The position numbers and the translations under genes are program-made. Shown here in pieces: positions 10,626 to 19,954 of a stretch of 64,000 bases of DNA; the first letter of the stretch is position 1; every line of letters begins with the position of its first letter. The stretch comes from Rhynchopus sp. YZ270_cl-10 (taxonomy: Eukaryota > Euglenozoa > Diplonemea > Diplonemida > Diplonemidae). The stretch spans positions 124,001 to 188,000 of the forward strand of contig OZ037862.1 of NCBI GenBank assembly GCA_964035575.1, written 5' to 3'. The notes beneath the pieces were generated by a model that saw nothing but the letters and a program-made list of their open reading frames with translations, searched no databases and was not told where the DNA came from.

Positions 10626-11879
10626 TCACGTCACCCCACACCCTGACGTTGTCGGGAAGATATTCGAGACCACAAAGTGCGGGAGTGTGAGGAGGTGCGT
10701 ATTTCTGTGGAGAGGGGAACGGAGGGGCTCCACCCCTACTGCACCGCTGGCAATGGTGAGGTGGATGATGGCGGCGCCGAAGATGGCTGCGGTTGAGGAA
10801 GGGTGGGTGAGGGAGACCCACCTAACGAGAAGCGCGCTGGGACCTGCGAAGCCGATGAAGTATGGAAGACGTGTTGTCACAAACTCTGCTTTGCGGCCAC
10901 GTGTCGCAGAGACAGTGACACGCTCCAAACGTGGACTATGCGAGATATACCCAAGCACCGCCACACACCCCATCACATGAAAGCCCTCCGCCACCTCGGC
11001 CAACCCCCCTGCTGCAGCCCAGAACGCTACCACCGCATACAGCACCCAGGCTCCCGCAAGCATCGCGCAATCCGTCTGCACCAACCCCAAGCGGCCTGAC
11101 GAAAAGAACGCACGAACCCCCTGTCTCCCACCACCCATCAAACCTGACCCAACCTCTAAGGACAATGCAGCCAGCCCGTCTTGCCAGATCTGTTGTTTTT
11201 TTGATAAAAACGAAAAGCAAAAAAAAAAAAAAAAAAATCCATACAAAAGCAAACGGAAGCACTGCGAGCGTCAGAAGTATCTGAGGCAGTGCGGACTCCA
11301 CCAGCACGGCGACGTAGGGGTCTTGGTACGCTGCCTTTACGACAGGCAGGGCGTATTGCCACAACGCCCAGGGGAGGCCGAGGACGACGGTGAGGACGGT
11401 GACATTAACATAAAAAGCACCACGCAACAAAAGCCTCAGAGGGATATCGGCACGCACGTTGCTGAGAAGACCTTGCAGGAACAGTGTTACCAGGGTGCGC
11501 AGCGGCTTCAATTCGTTGGGAATTTCTCTCTGTGAAGTGGAGAAGGTGGAGAAGTTATGAGATTTTTTGTTTTGATTATAAAAAGATAGCAGCGATTTTT
11601 CAGGATCCTTAAAAGAGAGCAAATAGAAGGGAGCTTTACAGAGGTGCAAAGCCCCCCAGTTGTGTTGGGTGTTTTGCTATGAAAAAAAGGATGTGGAATC
11701 AAACGGAGAAAGAGGGTGTGGGTGAGGTGGGTGGGTGTGGTTCGTACCTCAGGATGGCGTCGTCGTACAACCCTAGTCGTGGCTGCAGAAGATTTCAGCT
11801 TTTTCGCGTCTTTTGGCGTCTTTTTTGCTGCAGGTTTCGTCTTTTTTCGCCCCGTTTTTACGTCATCTTTGCCAGACAT
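10626..11879 (-). CDS. Three-exon multi-span membrane protein, unknown
   Basis: Exons at about 11748-11879, 11245-11529 and 10626-11189 join at phase 0 each time to give 326 residues. The first exon encodes a very basic tail (KKTKPAAKKTPKDAKK). Exon 2 has two hydrophobic helices separated by a short loop; exon 3 has three more, including LAGAWVLYAVVAFWAAAG and AAIFGAAIIHLTIASGAVGV. The first intron starts GTACG and ends TTCACAG; the second starts GTATGG, contains an 18-base T run and ends CAACAG. Five or six membrane segments with a lysine-rich cytosolic N-terminus are predicted. I do not recognise the family, and no active-site motif is evident. Confidence 0.75.
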
Positions 11880-12116
11880 TGTTAGTGTACGTCGAAGGGC
11901 AAAGGGGGAGACAACTGCACACTTCTAAAGTGTGCCACTTTGAGTTTTGGTTGTTTTTTTTGAGGTGTATGGGGGAAACAAGACAAAGGAATACTCAATC
12001 GTTTTTTTTTTTCCCCGCTCATTTCAACTTTGAGCCTTCCAAAAAACAGGGTTTCAAAACCGGTAAATCGGCATATCAGTCCCTTGGTCAACACTGTGCA
12101 CGACTACCTAAAAAAG

Positions 12117-12506
12117 TGAGGTGATCCAGTCTCACGCTTTTTCACACATTTTCACTTGGTTTCACACATTTTCACACATTTTCACATGGTTTCACACATT
12201 TTCACTTGGTTTCACATGTTTTCACTTGGTTTCACACATTTTCACATGGTTTCACGGTGTGAAAAAGTGTGTACGAAAGTGAAAAAAAAACTGCTTCACG
12301 CACTCTGAGTGGACTCCTCCAGAAAAAAAACTTGGTGTTTTCACATGGTTTCACACATTTTCACATGGTTTCACACATTTTCACATGGTTTCACACATTT
12401 TCACTTGATTTCACACATTTTCACCTTGGTTTCACACGTTTTCACTTGTTTTCACACGTTTTCACGGTGTGAAAAAGTGTGGAAAAGTGTGCGCTGGATC
12501 ACCTCA
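12117..12506. mobile_element. 390-bp TIR element with TTTTCAC repeats
   Basis: The ends are inverted copies of TGAGGTGATCCAG, perfect over 13 bases, and are flanked by a direct AAAAG on both sides (12112-12116 and 12507-12511), a clean 5-bp target-site duplication. The inside is two blocks of tandem TTTTCACAYRTGGTTTCACACA-like units, 12134-12262 and 12340-12463, each closing with GGTGTGAAAAAGTGTG. It encodes nothing, so it is a non-autonomous DNA transposon whose superfamily I cannot assign from a 5-bp duplication. It lies between the small RING gene and the membrane-protein gene. Confidence 0.75.
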
Positions 12507-12582
12507 AAAAGGAGAAAAAAAAAAACGTTAATCTGGCAACGTGGACCCTTCGATGTATGCACGTCTAATATAAAAGATCAAT

Positions 12583-12613
12583 TGGTAAGATAACCTAAGC
12601 CACTGTGCTACCT
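12583..12613. promoter_or_regulatory. Spacer hairpin A, copy 3 (degenerate)
   Basis: The left half (GGTAAGATAACCTAAGCC) is well kept, but the right half is reduced to GTGCTACC, so the stem is short. It is 236 bases past the small RING gene stop codon and about 700 bases before the next start codon. Confidence 0.35.
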
Positions 12614-12848
12614 TTGCAGAGGGCTTGCACTCCAGGCAGGGGTTGTTGGATTTTTGATGTTGTTGGAATTCGAAAAATGCACCGAGGTAGTGGTTCTCTG
12701 CACATATCACCCAGGATAGTTTTCTTCTTTCTTTTTTCATTCTTTTTTGGAGAACAAGCGGGCCCCCGCTTCTAGAGAGTTTTCCTTCCTATTTGGTTCT
12801 TTCAATTGAGACATTTTCCCCCCTGTTTTCCCTCCCTCCCCCTTTTCC

Positions 12849-13427
12849 CTAGCGCGTAGGTTTATGAAGCCCTCCTGCAGTTTTTGGTCGTTTCAGGGGT
12901 GGTGGCATTTCGACTAATCTGTCGAGCTGACTCATCGTTACCTTTGCGTTTTGCACCCCAGGACTTGCCGCAGGGGCAGCACGCTTCCTCTTGCGCCCTT
13001 CAACGTCGGCACACTTCCGCCGCCACCAGTCGCGGTTGATGCTCCGCACCTCCGCCTGCTGCACCGCAGCACCACACAACCCACATCTATGGTCGGTAAA
13101 CTTGCTTGAGAACGATTTATAGAGACACTCACTGTGAAAGGTGTGCGAACACGACAGCGAGTGGACGTCACGCCCTGAGGACGGCATGGGGTCCAAACAG
13201 ATTGCACACGTGTCAGAACCTACCTGCGAGTCGTTGCAAGGTGTGGAGGCTGTCGGGTGCATGGCAACGAAGGCTTGCGGGTTTGCAGCAGGGGGGAGCA
13301 CGGGAGGACCCTCACTACTGTGCCCCTCCAGCGAGTCGACACGGCTGTGCAGGGTGCGTACTTCGATCTGCAAGGAGTGGATCATAGCGACAGCAGCCTT
13401 GAGGTCGCTTTCTAAGCAGCGTGGCAT
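12849..13427 (-). CDS. Small RING-finger protein
   Basis: A single-exon protein of 192 residues. A short N-terminal helical segment (about 5-33) with heptad-like leucines may dimerise. A RING finger spans about 73-118: CAICLDPM, then SCSHTFHSEC, then CGLC, matching CxxC ... C-x-H-x-x-H-x-x-C ... CxxC of RING-H2 proteins. A basic RKRKR nuclear-type cluster and a short C-terminal KRPK segment follow. E3 ubiquitin ligase activity is inferred from the RING only. It is immediately downstream of the BRCT-like coiled-coil gene, with a 300-base spacer, and carries no other recognisable domain. Confidence 0.85.
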   Translation of the reverse strand: MPRCLESDLKAAVAMIHSLQIEVRTLHSRVDSLEGHSSEGPPVLPPAANPQAFVAMHPTASTPCNDSQVGSDTCAICLDPMPSSGRDVHSLSCSHTFHSECLYKSFSSKFTDHRCGLCGAAVQQAEVRSINRDWWRRKCADVEGRKRKRAAPAASPGVQNAKVTMSQLDRLVEMPPPLKRPKTAGGLHKPTR

Positions 13428-13726
13428 TGTTAATATAGGTTGGGAGAGATGAGTGGATGGGGAATGAAAGTTGGGGGTGTGTAAGAGAAGTGTAAAAAGG
13501 ACAAAAAAAAGACCCCTGTTGCGTGTGGGGTGTATAAAAATATAGTGAGATATCATTCTATCTACACTACAACAAAGTGTTCAAAAAAAAGGTTGTCTTT
13601 TTTAATGGTTATGGTCCTCTCATCTAGGGTGGTTAAAAGAGAAAGCCGCTTCGTGTGTAAACACAAATTGGCATTTGATATCTCAGGTACTTTTTTTCTG
13701 CCTATTTTGCCTTTTTGCCCTTACAT

Positions 13727-15940
13727 CTATGCACGAACCGTGCTCTCCAGGTGTCCTGCTAGCGCACTCTTCATTGCTTGTTTTTCTTTTTCGATATGAG
13801 AGGTGAGGACTGCGCGTGTTGAGAGCTCAGAGGCGGATAGGAGGGTGCGCATTTGTGTTGTGGGGTGGGTGAAGTCGTGGCCACAATCACGCAGCACAAG
13901 CGCACTGTAACCGTCGAAGAGCGAGATCTGCGCTGCCAGGCGCTTTGCAATGCCTTCGTGCTGGTTTTCGATGCGTGTGTGCTCCTCCCTGAGCCCAAAG
14001 CACAGCTTCTCCATATCCTGCACGGTGTGGTCGAGAGACGAATCCGCCAGCTTCAACTGCAGCTCCACAGCCCTCTGGTGCACGTCCATGGCAGCCCTCT
14101 TCGTCGCAAGCCCCGTCATCGACGCCCCTGCCTGCTGGCAGTACTGTTCTAACACATTGAGATGTGTCTTCGCACCGTGCGCGATCATGTCCTGCAGTGC
14201 AGAGTCGCAGGCCCCTTTGTTGTCGACAATGCTCTGCAGCTCTTCGTAAGTGTCCTGTGTCAGTTTGATGACCTCGAAGCTGGCGCGAACGTGCTTTGCA
14301 GCTTCGTCTGTCCAGGACTCAAGGTCGGAGACGACACCAAGCCTCTGCTCGCACCAAGAGATCTCAGCGCTCAACGTCTCACATCTAGTCGCTGCCTCCT
14401 CGCAGACGAGACGGCGTGTTTCCGTTAAGGTCTTCATCTCATGGTTGAGGTGGTCGATCTGCTGGAACGTGTCCGACATGCGTTTTGAGTTTGCATCGAT
14501 TTTCTTTTCGAATTCATCAGCCTCACGCCGCTTCTGCGCCTCCAAGGACTGTAGTCTCTCTAGCAGATTTCTTTGGTTTGTTACAATCACATTTTTATCT
14601 GACTCAATCTTTGTTTTTGTGTCCGCTTTTTTTGCTTTCAACTCATCGATATCGGTGCGGCAGGATTTAAAGGAGAGGAGCGCATTGCTTGTCATCTCGA
14701 CGTCCACGGTGCCTGCGGTGAGCGTCCTTTGGAAGCGGTGCACCGCTGTCAAGGTCTCCTCGAGCAACGCAACCGCCTCCATCTCATGCCGCAACGCCCT
14801 GGGGTAATCCTTCTCCAGCTGCGCCGCCGCCTTCTTGTCATCAAGCGCCTTCACACCCCTCTGCGTTTCACGCACCCTCTTATCCAATGGCTCCACACAA
14901 CTCTGCTTCAACTCCCCCAACGAATCTGTAAACGACAACAAATGCCCTGAGACCAAATCCCCTAACACAGACGGCGCACCTATCGAAGTATGTGTACCCA
15001 TATACGCATCCCACACTGGGATCAACGCTGCTAATATGTCATCCAGCTTAGGTCGTGCCATTGGTGTGGTGCGAATGAGTTGAAGCAAATGAAGGTAGTT
15101 ATGGAGAGGGTAGAACCGTAGAGGGTGCTTCGCTGGTGGGTGGGCGAGAGACCACTCCTTTGCGAGGGAGAATTTTGTGACCATTTCGGGGCTTGCCATG
15201 GCGTGGGTGGTGTGGTATTCTGCTACCGCCCCGCGGCCGGTTGTGAGGCACGCAATAAGACTTTCCTGCGCACTCCGCGCCTGCGCAGCAAACCACTCCA
15301 GCTGCGTATCACATTCATGGAGATATGCAAAAATCTTCTCCCGCATCTCACTATTAAGACACCCCTGTTGCGAGACATAGTACGTCGTAGACTCCTTCCC
15401 ACCACACGCTGCAGCCCTCTCCGCAGTGCGCACCGCTATCGCCTTCAAATTATCCTCAAGGTTTTCTAGCTCCATCTCTTCGTCTTCTTCTACAGCGGAG
15501 TCTGTAGGGGGTAAATCTGTTTGGGTGTCTCTATTGTGTGTTACATCGCGAGCAACGAGTTGATTGCTGCGTGTTTTAACGGGGCGGCCAATCTCTTCGG
15601 TCCATTGTTGGACTAAAGCGACAGGAATGTGTACAGCGCGTTTTTTGATTTCAGAGGCGGAGAGCATGCGGCGTTGTGAAATGCTGTCGGCGAGGAAGCT
15701 TTCGTCTACAAGGCGTGGTCGGCGGGCGGAAAGAACGATTGCAAGGGAACGACGGTGCGCGGCGTTGCTTTTGCACACCTCGGCGATGTTGAAGGGCACC
15801 ACAACAAAGTCCGCATCCCCGGACGCATTCTCCCATCGCCCGCCATACCGTGGTACCACCTGAGAGTAGTAGTGGTGCGAATGCTGAAGCTTCCCCACAG
15901 CACCAATACCTACCCCTCCAAAGCACGTTGATTCAGACAT
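13727..15940 (-). CDS. BRCT-like plus coiled-coil protein
   Basis: A single exon of 737 residues. Residues ~30-100 follow the BRCT pattern: a GG turn, then DADFVVVPF where many BRCTs have THxV, a basic helix, SLAIVLSARRPRLVDESFL ending with the conserved hydrophobic-acidic L-x-D-S. Residues ~360-700 are mostly coiled coil with heptad leucines and many E, K, R and Q. Such an arrangement could be a scaffold in DNA repair, at centrosomes or in a flagellar rod; nothing in the sequence decides this. The ATG lies only 18 bases from a partial copy of the 5' repeat block and about 60 bases from hairpin A copy 4, the shortest such spacing in the window. Confidence 0.8.
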   Translation of the reverse strand: MSESTCFGGVGIGAVGKLQHSHHYYSQVVPRYGGRWENASGDADFVVVPFNIAEVCKSNAAHRRSLAIVLSARRPRLVDESFLADSISQRRMLSASEIKKRAVHIPVALVQQWTEEIGRPVKTRSNQLVARDVTHNRDTQTDLPPTDSAVEEDEEMELENLEDNLKAIAVRTAERAAACGGKESTTYYVSQQGCLNSEMREKIFAYLHECDTQLEWFAAQARSAQESLIACLTTGRGAVAEYHTTHAMASPEMVTKFSLAKEWSLAHPPAKHPLRFYPLHNYLHLLQLIRTTPMARPKLDDILAALIPVWDAYMGTHTSIGAPSVLGDLVSGHLLSFTDSLGELKQSCVEPLDKRVRETQRGVKALDDKKAAAQLEKDYPRALRHEMEAVALLEETLTAVHRFQRTLTAGTVDVEMTSNALLSFKSCRTDIDELKAKKADTKTKIESDKNVIVTNQRNLLERLQSLEAQKRREADEFEKKIDANSKRMSDTFQQIDHLNHEMKTLTETRRLVCEEAATRCETLSAEISWCEQRLGVVSDLESWTDEAAKHVRASFEVIKLTQDTYEELQSIVDNKGACDSALQDMIAHGAKTHLNVLEQYCQQAGASMTGLATKRAAMDVHQRAVELQLKLADSSLDHTVQDMEKLCFGLREEHTRIENQHEGIAKRLAAQISLFDGYSALVLRDCGHDFTHPTTQMRTLLSASELSTRAVLTSHIEKEKQAMKSALAGHLESTVRA

Positions 15941-15954
15941 AAAAAAGTGAAGTT

Positions 15955-16033
15955 ATTAATGCAGGCACCTCCGACTGACCCACGCACGTAAAAAGACCAA
16001 AGCCTTAAGCTTCGTGTGTTTAGTTGCCTAAAA
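15955..16033 (-). promoter_or_regulatory. Partial 5' block plus hairpin A, copy 4
   Basis: On the minus strand this reads a diverged hairpin A (CTAAACACACGAAGCTTAAG), a short spacer, then GTGGGTCAGTCGGAGGTGCC, the 3' half of the block fully preserved at 17494, 19126 and 57593. The ATG of the BRCT-like gene follows 18 bases later. Here hairpin and block are nearly fused, indicating that they may belong to one 5' control region. Confidence 0.5.
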
Positions 16034-16869
16034 GGGTGGTAAGGTGGGATGGTGGGGGAGAGGGGAGAGGGAGGTAGGGGGGAAAGTATGTAGAGAGGTC
16101 ATATTAAGTCCCGGTTTTAGTTTTAAACGAATGCCGTGGTTTTGTTTTGTTTTTTAGAAATCACGTTACAGGTTTTGTGGTGCTTTTTAGGGGTTATTGG
16201 GTAAGTTGGAGTTGCATTTTTGAGGACAGAATCAGCGTAAAAACAAAGATTTCGTGTACACAAAAAAAAGAAATAGAAAAATTGAACCAGCAATGTGCCG
16301 CTCACAAAAAAAAAACATCTAAAAGAATAGAGGACTCCCCAAAAAAAAGGCTAAATTATGTCACAAAATAGAGGAAAAGCTTAGATGAATATACTTTGTC
16401 TCGTGCACTACGAAAAGAAAAGGGAGAGGCGGGACACACAGTGGTAGTTAAAGTGCACCACCCACCTCTCTGTGGCCAGAAGACACCGGACCTCCCCCCG
16501 GATCGCAATAAAAACGCACCGGTTCGTTCTCTTTATTCTTTTCTTCCTTCTCTTACTCTCTTCTGTCCCTGACACACAGAGGAGGTCACATTTGCAACCT
16601 CGGGTAGATGAGGGGTTGGGGCATATCGGAACAACCCAGCCACAACAAAGGCAAGAACACAAAAAAAAACAGAACCACAAACACTTTTTCTTTCGAAGGA
16701 TCCTCCCCCCTCCCCCCCTTCCCCAAAAGACCACAAAAGGTAAGAATGCATGGTTTACTACTAACCTTTTCAACAAAAGGATGTGGAGCGCACCCTTCCC
16801 CTAAGGCCGTCTCATGACTGCAGGGGGGGGGTGCTTTGCAGGACTGCTTTCAAGCTCCGTTTGTTAAAG
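16034..16869. other. Gene-free spacer with one hairpin B
   Basis: Between the Gag1-like gene stop codon and hairpin A copy 4. It contains hairpin B at about 16382-16412 (TTTGTCTCGTGCAC with GAATATA to the left). The rest is A-rich or C-rich and shows no coding bias. Confidence 0.45.
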
Positions 16870-17281
16870 TTATGTTGTGAACAGCCCGTCTTCTTCCCAG
16901 AGCTCGACAAGGATGCCCACCATGTCAGGAAGGTGCACAGGTTTGCTGAAGGGGATGGCAGGGTTGCTGAGGGACTGTGGTGGTGGGGTGTTTAGATTAT
17001 GAAGTTTTTTGTTATTGTGTTGTGCTTTGTTTGTTTTTTTGGAAAAGGAAAAATACCTCTGTGATCCCAGGGATATCCAACTTATCCTTCTTCCGTGTCT
17101 CAACCTTGTCTGTGTTCTCTGCCTGTGCGTTCCACGCTTTCCGTATTTCCTCCCAGCGTTCGACCCCAATGCCTTCACCTATGCTTGACGCATCGAAGGT
17201 CTCCTTCGCCACTGTGGCTGGCTTCAGACGTGTCTCCTCTGTCTCGCCCCCGCCCCCCATCATGCGCGATATCCATTGCAT
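16870..17281 (-). CDS. Gag1-like clamp (DUF4050) protein
   Basis: Two exons, 17057-17281 and 16870-16974, joined at phase 0 (donor GTATTT, acceptor CCACCACAG), give 109 residues. The core W-E-E-I-R-K-A-W at about 47-54 and the C-terminal PVHLPDMVGILVELWEEDG match the Gag1-like clamp family, known mainly from plants and fungi and poorly understood (budding-yeast Gag1 acts in TORC1 regulation). An N-terminal extension remains open in frame to 17527 and would begin MAGIVQWVSRRCLHQ. I did not use it because that stretch is the repeated 5' block and is followed by a strong acceptor (CACAACCCAG), so it is more likely untranslated. Confidence 0.7.
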
Positions 17282-17493
17282 TGGCCGTCTCGGAGTGTTG
17301 TGTTGTGGTTGTGTAAGAAAGGGGGGGTGCTTATGAGCGTGCTCAAGAGAGGCACCGCCTGCCTTTAAAGTGTACCCAGTCAGGTGCCAGGGGTCAGTGT
17401 GACGCACACCTTCGTCTTCCTGGGTTGTGTATAGGGTAGGGAGCTTGGTGAGGTTGTTGACAATGCAATAAATGAAAGAGAAAAACTGTGGTT

Positions 17494-17584
17494 GTTGATG
17501 CAGGCACCTCCGACTGACCCACTGCACGATGCCAGCCATCCGGATGAAATCACAAAGTACCCTGCGGCCTACAACAGTAGATGA
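17494..17584 (-). repeat. Conserved 5' block, copy R1
   Basis: On the minus strand the block runs from TCTACTGTTGTAGGCCGCAG through GGTACTTTGTG, CATCCGGATGGCTGGCATCG and GTCAGTCGGAGGTGCCTGCA to CATCAAC. Copies at 19126 and 57593 match it at nearly every position; the one at 15955 keeps the last third. It precedes the Gag1-like gene. One frame encodes MAGIVQWVSRRCLHQ, but this frame does not carry on into the gene in the other copies, so I treat it as noncoding: a promoter, 5' UTR or splicing signal, or a SINE-like fragment. Confidence 0.7.
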
Positions 17585-17600
17585 AAAAACGGAAAGTTGA

Positions 17601-17668
17601 TACGAACCTTAAGCCTCTCGTTGCTTAGGTCACCAAATGGGACAAATGCACAGCCTTCTTGTGGAAGT
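17601..17668. promoter_or_regulatory. Spacer hairpins A and B, copy 5
   Basis: Hairpin A reads CTTAAGCCTCTCGTTGCTTAG, with one extra base in the stem, then GTCACC; a weak hairpin B (CCTTCTTGTGG) follows 20 bases on. It sits 17 bases from the outer edge of 5' block R1 and about 790 bases past the stop codon of the next gene upstream. Confidence 0.55.
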
Positions 17669-18424
17669 GTACCAAATAAAGAACAGCTGGTAAGACGTCA
17701 AGAAGTCAAAAAACGGGAAACTGATGGGGGGGGATATGTTACTTTTTTTGAATGAAAATAAAAGATACTAAGTAGTGACGTCGTTTCGCTGACGTCCGCG
17801 TGATTTTATTACACCCCTTCATTTTCTTGCTTTTTTTGCCTTTTTTTTGCTTGTTTGTTTGTTTTTTTTTTTTGCTCCTCCCCTCATTTTTTCTTCGCAT
17901 TCCCCTCACTTCCCCCTTTTTTCTTAATTTTTCCGCGGTTCTATTTCCCCCACCACACCCCACGTCTTTCTGGCATCAACCAGAGATTTCTTTTTTTTCC
18001 CGATGCTTTGTCATCCCCAAAGGCGGGATAAACGGGGGAAGGGAGGGGGAGCGGGAAGGGGTTCTCGAAACGGGAAGCCTTCCTCATGATCTGGTGTGGG
18101 GGTGGGGGGGGGGTGCTGTTACGTTCGTTCCTTCTGGTTGCATCGACAATCACCCACGAAAAGGTGGGATCCTGTGATCAACAGTCAACAGTCATTTAAC
18201 ACCTTACTGGTAAAGATCTGTTCTCAATGGGGGGTCTTTTGTATCGACAAAACATCATTGTCAAAAAAGTGATTATTTCTTCAAAGGTCACATCCCACAT
18301 TTATTGGGACGTTTCTTTTGAGGAACAAAAAAAGATGCACAGTCACATTGCACACAAGACTTTCAACATATAGGGCTAGGGGGGTTGGGTGGGAGAGGGA
18401 AAGGGGGGAAATGGAGTTCCCGCT
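17669..18424. other. Gene-free spacer
   Basis: T-rich to 17940, then G-rich. Short direct repeats (GTCAACAGTCA near 18180) are visible. I see no gene or recognisable regulatory element. Confidence 0.4.
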
Positions 18425-19043
18425 TTAGCTGACCAGTGCTGGGGGGATCGGGATGCAGGCCTGTTGTTTGGTGTGTTGTGTTGGTTGATGCTTTGTGAGT
18501 AATTCTTGCAGAATAGCCCTTAAGAGCGTAACCCGGGTACAGAATACCCTTCGGTGTTGTGTTGTGTGTCGTTATACTCTATTTCGACACTACAAAAGTA
18601 TCGAAGGATCAGATACCGTCGTACACGACTGTAAACGATGCTGTTTCAGGATCCTCTATTGTGCTCTATTATGAACAATGAGTACAATTATATGCCTGAA
18701 ACCTCTGGTTACGTAGCTAAAGTGCAGTCCGACAATCCAAGCGAAGGGTTTTGACACCCTTTTTAGAATATTTTTTTTAGTCATGACTCATAGAGTATCA
18801 ATGGCATACCTGCAGGGTTTGGAAGATGAGGGTAACTCTGCCGAGCAGCCAGCCCCCGGGGGCAGGGTCTCTGTGGAGCAGAAGCATAGCCGCGACGACC
18901 ATCCACCATCTCGTGGAGAAGGAGTCGAACAGCTCCATCGCGTGCCCCGCAAGGTGGTTTGCCTTCTTGTAAAACGGGAGTGCTGTCCATTGGTTCTCAC
19001 CCACCTCCTGCACCCGCGCGCCCATTCCCATGCCTGGCATCAT
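18425..19043 (-). CDS. Small single-span membrane protein (tentative model)
   Basis: Exon 1 at 18810-19043 encodes 78 residues including a clear hydrophobic segment (WWMVVAAMLLLHR) and a second weaker one, and ends at a good donor (GTATGCC). A second exon at 18425-18460 (ACIPIPPALVS, then TAA) after a CAACAG acceptor is in phase and gives 89 residues. The start MMPGMGMGARVQE lies 30 bases downstream of a strong acceptor-like tract ending CCCCATCAG, so a leader intron or trans-splice site is likely. Family unknown. The 349-base intron is longer than usual here and contains the SSU-rRNA-like segment at 18601-18655. Confidence 0.5.
18601..18655 (+). other. SSU rRNA-like fragment
   Basis: The plus strand carries ATCGAAGGATCAGATACCG followed by TCGTA, and shortly after GTAAACGATGC. 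GATCAGATACCGTCGTA is the universally conserved 17-base core of eukaryotic 18S rRNA, and the flanking ATCGAAG and TAAACGATG are in the right order and close to the right spacing. Neighbouring bases diverge, so this is a short relic or inserted rRNA-derived piece, not an rRNA gene. It is antisense to the intron of the small membrane-protein gene. Confidence 0.5.
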
Positions 19044-19125
19044 TTTGATAACGTGTCTTGTGGTGTATCCCTGATGGGGTAAAAGCGTAGAGTGGAATGA
19101 AGGACGAAAAAAAAAGAACTGTAGT

Positions 19126-19250
19126 GTTGATGCAGGCACCTCCGACTGAAACGTACGATGCCAGCCATCCGGATGAAAGCACAAAGTACCCTGCGGCCTA
19201 CAACAGTAGATTTAAAAGGGAAACCTAATTGCCCATACCGTAAGAGAACA
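19126..19250 (-). repeat. Conserved 5' block, copy R2
   Basis: This copy matches R1 over the full block except for a local change (GTACGTTTCAGTCGG in place of GTGCAGTGGGTCAGTCGG). It extends further outward than R1: about 30 more bases, including ACGGTATGGG and a run of T, are shared with R3. It sits about 83 bases before the small membrane-protein start codon, followed by CAACACTACAG and a long pyrimidine tract. Confidence 0.7.
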
Positions 19251-19954
19251 AAAAAAAATACAAGTGCTTTTCTTTAACTACCTTGAAGAAACTCTCTTGT
19301 CTTGATTTTTTAAATATAAAAGTCCCCCTTTTTACTTTGCTCGTTGCGACAAAAGATTTGTTGCGCCTTTTTTTTGCCCCAAAAAAGGAATAAAAGGCGC
19401 ATAAGGGTCCAATAACCTACAAAAAAAGGTGAGGGGGGAGGAAAAAAAACTGAGGTCCACACAGCAGCTACCTCGCCCATGAAAAGAGAAAAACAAAAAT
19501 CAAAACCCACCAAACCAAAGGAAAAAAAAACTTGAAAAAGACGAATGTGCCTCACTACACAATGCACATCTTTTAACCACACATATCCTCGCCCCCCCTT
19601 TTCTTTTGCCTCTTGATTGCTTCTAACCCATACCCCATGGATCCCCTAACGGGGAGAAAATAAAATAAAACTGAAAAGACAAATGCACATCTCCGCACAT
19701 ACATCTTTAAAACGGGAACAAGACAGGATTCCCCCTAAACGCTGTGTGCAGAGGAGTTGCGAGAGGTGCTCACCTTACCTCCGCTCTCCCTTTTTGTCCG
19801 ATTTCATGTTTATCAACAACATGAAAAAGGAAAAGAAAAAAGGAACCGCAACTCAACTCAATACACCGTCAAATGCCTGTCTTTCCTCATTTCCATCAAA
19901 CGTGAGGGGGGGCTGGGGGGAGGGGGGAAGGGGGGGTTCAAAAAAAAACCCTCA
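19251..19954. other. Gene-free spacer with hairpin B-like motif
   Basis: At about 19540-19570 GACGAATGTGCCTC ... GCACATC resembles hairpin B with an enlarged loop. The rest is A-rich, with a G-rich tract near 19910. No coding sequence is seen. Confidence 0.4.

Noticed and set aside
12134-12463. Possible CRISPR-like array of TTTTCACATGG units
   Set aside because: Units are contiguous with no unique spacers, the genome is eukaryotic, and TIRs plus AAAAG duplication show a transposon.
17057-17539. A 175-residue Gag1-like protein starting MAGIVQWVSRRCLHQ
   Set aside because: The N-terminal part is the repeated 5' block, which at 19126 and 57593 does not stay in frame with the gene, and a strong acceptor separates it from the conserved part.
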